Shown in pieces: positions 60,953 to 64,000 of a DNA stretch of 64,000 nt. Each line of letters opens with the position of its first letter. Position 1 is the stretch's first letter. The translations under genes and the position numbers were made by a program. The notes beneath the pieces are model-generated. The model did no database searches. It saw nothing but the letters and a program-made list of their open reading frames with translations, and was not told the origin of the DNA. This DNA is from DATAFF01 sp963744915 (lineage in GTDB: Bacteria > Pseudomonadota > Alphaproteobacteria > Rhizobiales > Aestuariivirgaceae): assembly GCA_963744915.1 (NCBI GenBank), contig CAVUUY010000007.1:1-64000 (forward strand). The letters are read 5' to 3'.

Positions 60953-61759
60953 TCATCCTAGCAGAATTTCGCCCTTGCCGAGCGCGCCAAGATCGCCGGC
61001 ATAGCGCAGCAGAGGGCCCTTGAACAGCTTGCCCGTCTTCACCTCGAGCGCGGCCAGGGTGCTGCCGAGCAGGGCCGCGAAGGCCAGTTCATGGGGCCCG
61101 CAATCGGCAAAGCTCGGGGCCAGCGACTGCGCCCCGCGTCCCAGCACGATCGTGCCGCGGCGCATCAGATAGCCTGGCAGGTGGCCGGTTTTGCCGAGCA
61201 GCACCAGCGTGCCGGCGATCATCGCCGTACCGGCATAGTCGCCGGAGGTGCCGCTGACCACGACCATTCCCCGCCGCATCCGCTCGCCGGCCCGCTCTCC
61301 TGCCTTGCCGCCGATCAGGATCAGGCCGCCGCTCATGCCCTGGAGCTCGCCCGAGAGCGGCCCCCCGACGCTTGCACCGGCATTGCCCGAAAGCGTGATC
61401 CGCCCGCCCGCCATCCGCGAGCCGAGAAGCGCTCCGGCCGCACCCTCGATGGCGATCGCGCCGCCCCGCATGAGCCGTCCCGCCAGATATCCGACATCGC
61501 CCAGCACCCGGATCGCGCCGCCGCTCATCCCCTCGCCGACGCGGTCGAACCGGTCGGATCCGCCTTCGAACCGGATCTCCGCCGCATCGCTGCCCTTGAC
61601 GGCAAACACATCGCCGACCAGCAGCGGCTGTGCCGCCGTCTCCAGCGCCAGGCGGAGGATTTCCTTGTGCTTCAAGTCGTGAAGTCGCTCCGCCGTCAGC
61701 GGCGACAGGTCGAGCCGGCGGGCTGGCGGAGCCTTGAGCGAGAAGGTCAGCGCGCTCAC
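60953..61759 (-). CDS. fhcC: Formyltransferase/hydrolase complex subunit C
   Basis: This 268-residue right-handed beta-helix protein is built of glycine-rich turns: GDVGYLAGRLMRGGAIAIEG, GAAGALLGSRMAGGRITLSG and SGDYAGTAMIAGTLVLLGKT. This is characteristic of FwdC/FmdC/FhcC and related GltB C-terminal domains. In methylotrophs FhcC is part of the FhcABCD complex that converts formyl-tetrahydromethanopterin to formate. The GTG start at 61759 overlaps the fhcD stop by four bases. Confidence 0.9.
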   Translation of the reverse strand: MSALTFSLKAPPARRLDLSPLTAERLHDLKHKEILRLALETAAQPLLVGDVFAVKGSDAAEIRFEGGSDRFDRVGEGMSGGAIRVLGDVGYLAGRLMRGGAIAIEGAAGALLGSRMAGGRITLSGNAGASVGGPLSGELQGMSGGLILIGGKAGERAGERMRRGMVVVSGTSGDYAGTAMIAGTLVLLGKTGHLPGYLMRRGTIVLGRGAQSLAPSFADCGPHELAFAALLGSTLAALEVKTGKLFKGPLLRYAGDLGALGKGEILLG

Positions 61760-62664
61760 GTCAGCAGCTCCTTCAGATGATAGTGGAACCGCCCGAGCTT
61801 GCCGCCATAATTGCCGGCGCTGATGCGCACCGGCCCGGCTTCCGGACCAAGCGCCGCCGCCGCCTTTAGGCCCACCTGCATCGCCTGGCGCACCGCGTCG
61901 GAGGTGAGCCCGTCGATGACGATCTCGAACACCGATCCGACGTCGGCATCGAGAACCGAATTCTGGAGCCCCTTCAGGGTCGGGCAATAGGCATCGTTGG
62001 TCGAGGCGATGAGGCCCTTATAGCGCGACCCGATCTTCGATCCCGACCGGACAATGCCGCCTGGAAAGGGCAGGATCGTGCCGGCGACCTGCGTCATCGC
62101 CTTGACGGCGGTCTCGGCCGCCGCCAGTGCCGTCCGCCGGGTGTGGCCCATCAGCAGCAGATTGCCGCCGCCCACCGCATCCCCCGTGCTGCCGGTGGTC
62201 GCTTCGCACAGGAACTCGCCTTCCATCACCGGGATCCGCCAATAGCGCTTGCCGGCGATCCGCTTCGAGATCTGCCAGCCATCGCCGAAATAGCGGAGCC
62301 TCGAGCCGAGCTTGAGCATGCTGCCGCCGGCGATCCCGGCATAGCAGGCGGTGCCCGGGCAGGTGAGGACGCATTGCCCGACCCGGTTCTGCAGCTGCTT
62401 CTGCAATTCGCCGGGCGAAATCGAGAACAGCAGGACCTTGACTCCCGGGCGGCCGTCCGGCGATTCGGCCGCCGGAATGGCCATGTCGATCCCCGCCTCG
62501 CAACCGCAGGCGATCACCGAGGTGGCAAAGCCGGTCATGGTGATGGCCGCCTGCTCGGCCCACCGGGCGGTCGGCGCCGTGATGATGATTGCCGTCGCGA
62601 GCATGCCGAAGGCTTCGGCGAAGGTGTCGTCGATGCGCACGCCGTTGAGCATCAGCTGCGGCAT
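61756..62664 (-). CDS. fhcD: Formylmethanofuran--tetrahydromethanopterin formyltransferase
   Basis: This 302-residue enzyme reads MPQLMLNGVRIDDTFAEAFG, then ITAPTARWAEQAAITMTGFA and CGCEAGIDMAIPA, SPGELQKQLQNRVGQCVLTC, and EATTGSTGDAVGGGNLLLMG. This is the Ftr/FhcD family, which transfers the formyl group between tetrahydromethanopterin and the methanofuran-like carrier. It overlaps fhcA by 13 bases and fhcC by four, so the three genes are co-translated. Confidence 0.93.
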   Translation of the reverse strand: MPQLMLNGVRIDDTFAEAFGMLATAIIITAPTARWAEQAAITMTGFATSVIACGCEAGIDMAIPAAESPDGRPGVKVLLFSISPGELQKQLQNRVGQCVLTCPGTACYAGIAGGSMLKLGSRLRYFGDGWQISKRIAGKRYWRIPVMEGEFLCEATTGSTGDAVGGGNLLLMGHTRRTALAAAETAVKAMTQVAGTILPFPGGIVRSGSKIGSRYKGLIASTNDAYCPTLKGLQNSVLDADVGSVFEIVIDGLTSDAVRQAMQVGLKAAAALGPEAGPVRISAGNYGGKLGRFHYHLKELLT

Positions 62665-64000
62665 GCCACCTCCATGAACGGATCGCGGCGCCCGAGTGCG
62701 GCGGCATCGACATGGAAGAACCGCGGCGACAGGCCGAACGTCGTCTCGTAATAGTTTTCCATCCGCCGCGACATGGCGGTGCCGGCGCCCGGTCGGACCA
62801 CCAGCGCCCGGCCATCGGGAGTGGCGACAACCTTGCCGTCGCGCACCACGATGGTCCCGGCTTTGACGGTGAGGGCGGCATGCCGGAACATCTCCGCCTT
62901 GTCGTCGCGGCGGCGATAGACCGCGATGTCGGCGCGGGCGCCGCGGCCAAGGTGGCCACGGTCGGCAAGGCCGAGCAGGCGGGCCGGCGCTGCCCGCGTC
63001 ATGACGGCGATCTCGGTCAGCGTGTATTCCCGCCCGATCGACGGCAGGCCGGTCATCGCCAACGCCCGCTTGGGCAGCTCGGCTATGGCATTGTTCCGGG
63101 CCTGGCGATCCATCAGCAGCGCCAACAGCTCGGGATAGGCGGTGAATGGTGCGCCATTCGGGTGGTCGGTGGTGAAGAACACCCGCCAGGGATCATCGAT
63201 CAGGAGAAACAGCTCGAGGCCCACCGCCCATTGCACGACATTGTAGAAGTCGCCGCTGCTGTAGCGGTAGGGAACGATGCCGCTGCCGTTGAAATCGGTT
63301 TCGCCGATCACCCATTTGCGCGGCCGGCTGAAATTCCTGGCGGTGAACTGCCGCAGCGTATCGGAAGACACCGTCACGGTCTGGCCGAACATGACCTGAC
63401 CGATATCGACGGTCACGTCCTTGCGGCGGTTGACCTCCTCGGCCACGCGCGCCGCCGCCGAGGAGAAGCCGCGGCGCCCCTCCTTGCCATAGCCATAGAA
63501 CTGGATGTGGGCGAAATGCGCCGCCCGGCCGCTCGTTGCCTCGAAGGTGGCGAGTGCCGTGTCGGCATTGCCGGGAACGCCGAGATTGTTGCAATGGATA
63601 TGCAGCGGATGCGGGATGCCGAGCTCGTCGACGGCCTGCTGCAGCGCCATCACGATCTGCCGCGACGTCACGCCATAGCCCGGGACTTCGTCGTCGAGCG
63701 AGAAGGTCCGGGCATTGGCCTTGAATGCCGCCGCTGCGCCGGCATTGATGACCTTGACGCCGAGCGCGCCGGTCGAACTCGACCATGTAGGAGACATAGT
63801 CGCGCACCGCCGATCGGCTCTCCCTGGCCCGCAGCAGGCCGAGGAGGAAATCCTCGTTGCCGAGAACCACCAGCGCCCCTTTGTCGATGATCGGAATATC
63901 GGCGAGCTCGAGATGCGCATGCAGGCCGTTGGACGGCATCATCGCCGGCTCGACGACGGTGGTGAAACCCATCTCGGCATAAAGCCGCCCGGTGGTCTCG
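62652..64000 (-). CDS. fhcA: Formyltransferase/hydrolase complex subunit A, partial, one +1 frame lesion
   Basis: The gene runs off the right edge. The first frame reads MGFTTVVEPAMMPSNGLHAH, LELADIPIIDKGALVVLGNE and DYVSYMVE. The second continues TGALGVKVINAGAAAAFKAN and the amidohydrolase-fold body with PHPLHIHCNNLGVPGN (H-x-H), GQTVTVSSDT, FFTTDHPNGAPFTAYPE and LGRGARADIAVYR. GAACTC at 63775-63780 carries one extra base; removing it joins the frames. This is the formylmethanofuran dehydrogenase A-type hydrolase subunit of the FhcABCD complex, which releases formate. FhcB presumably lies beyond the window. Confidence 0.9.

Overview
The window reads as a GC-rich alphaproteobacterial chromosome, most likely of the order Hyphomicrobiales (Rhizobiales). 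Supporting this are a MarR regulator of LdtR type beside its L,D-transpeptidase gene, a map-radC pair, a CdhC/carnitine dehydrogenase-thioesterase operon, form II cox-type molybdenum hydroxylase genes, small proteins with an ESFPASDPP motif, and fhc genes of tetrahydromethanopterin-dependent C1 metabolism. No rRNA or species-level marker is present, so the genus is not claimed.

Positions 1-15.6 kb are an accessory region. They hold a frameshifted TPR/cyclase-type gene running off the left edge, an MFS transporter, a DUF1059 gene, a cysteine-dioxygenase-like cupin divergent from a LysR regulator, the stump of an IS1182-type transposase joined to a decayed M20 peptidase gene, and scattered repeats. 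Two very large paralogous minus-strand genes follow. One would encode about 2000 residues if a single frame lesion is bridged; the other is a truncated copy of its first third. Both carry the same upstream promoter-like block. They match no family I can name and are the best candidate for an undescribed system here.

From 15.6 kb on, the gene layout is dense and operonic. 15.7-20.6 kb: a glycosyltransferase, a polysaccharide-deacetylase-like protein, an MBL-fold hydrolase, a methyltransferase and UDP-glucose 6-dehydrogenase. 20.6-27.9 kb (minus): a six-gene carnitine/butyrobetaine-type operon, with BKACE cleavage enzyme CdhC, carnitine dehydrogenase fused to a thioesterase, an SDR, an acyl-CoA dehydrogenase, an NDP-forming acyl-CoA synthetase and CaiD. 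28.1-38.1 kb (plus): coxS-L-M-D, a small FPASDPP protein, cbpA-cbpM, coxE, two XdhC-type genes and a MoeA-MobA-type fusion, forming a molybdenum hydroxylase with its maturation set. 38.2-46 kb: radC, map, a receiver-domain protein, a molybdopterin-binding protein, tRNA-Leu(UAA), small stress proteins, DNA ligase D and hemB. 46-57 kb: an extensin-like peptidase, 3-hydroxyisobutyryl-CoA hydrolase, a lyase-like secreted protein, ldtR-ldtP, an enolase-superfamily enzyme-prmB-M14 peptidase operon, and glnBA behind a sigma-54-type promoter. 57-64 kb: NAD(P)HX repair enzyme, tRNA-Leu(UAG), a trigger factor with a remarkable His/Asp tail, and fhcC-fhcD-fhcA running off the right edge.

Four otherwise intact genes (NDP-forming acyl-CoA synthetase, molybdopterin-binding protein, glnA, fhcA) each carry one +1 frameshift. 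In each case removing one base recreates a GANTC site, the CcrM methylation motif of Alphaproteobacteria. This looks like systematic base-calling error at methylated sites rather than gene death, and those genes are annotated here as probably functional.
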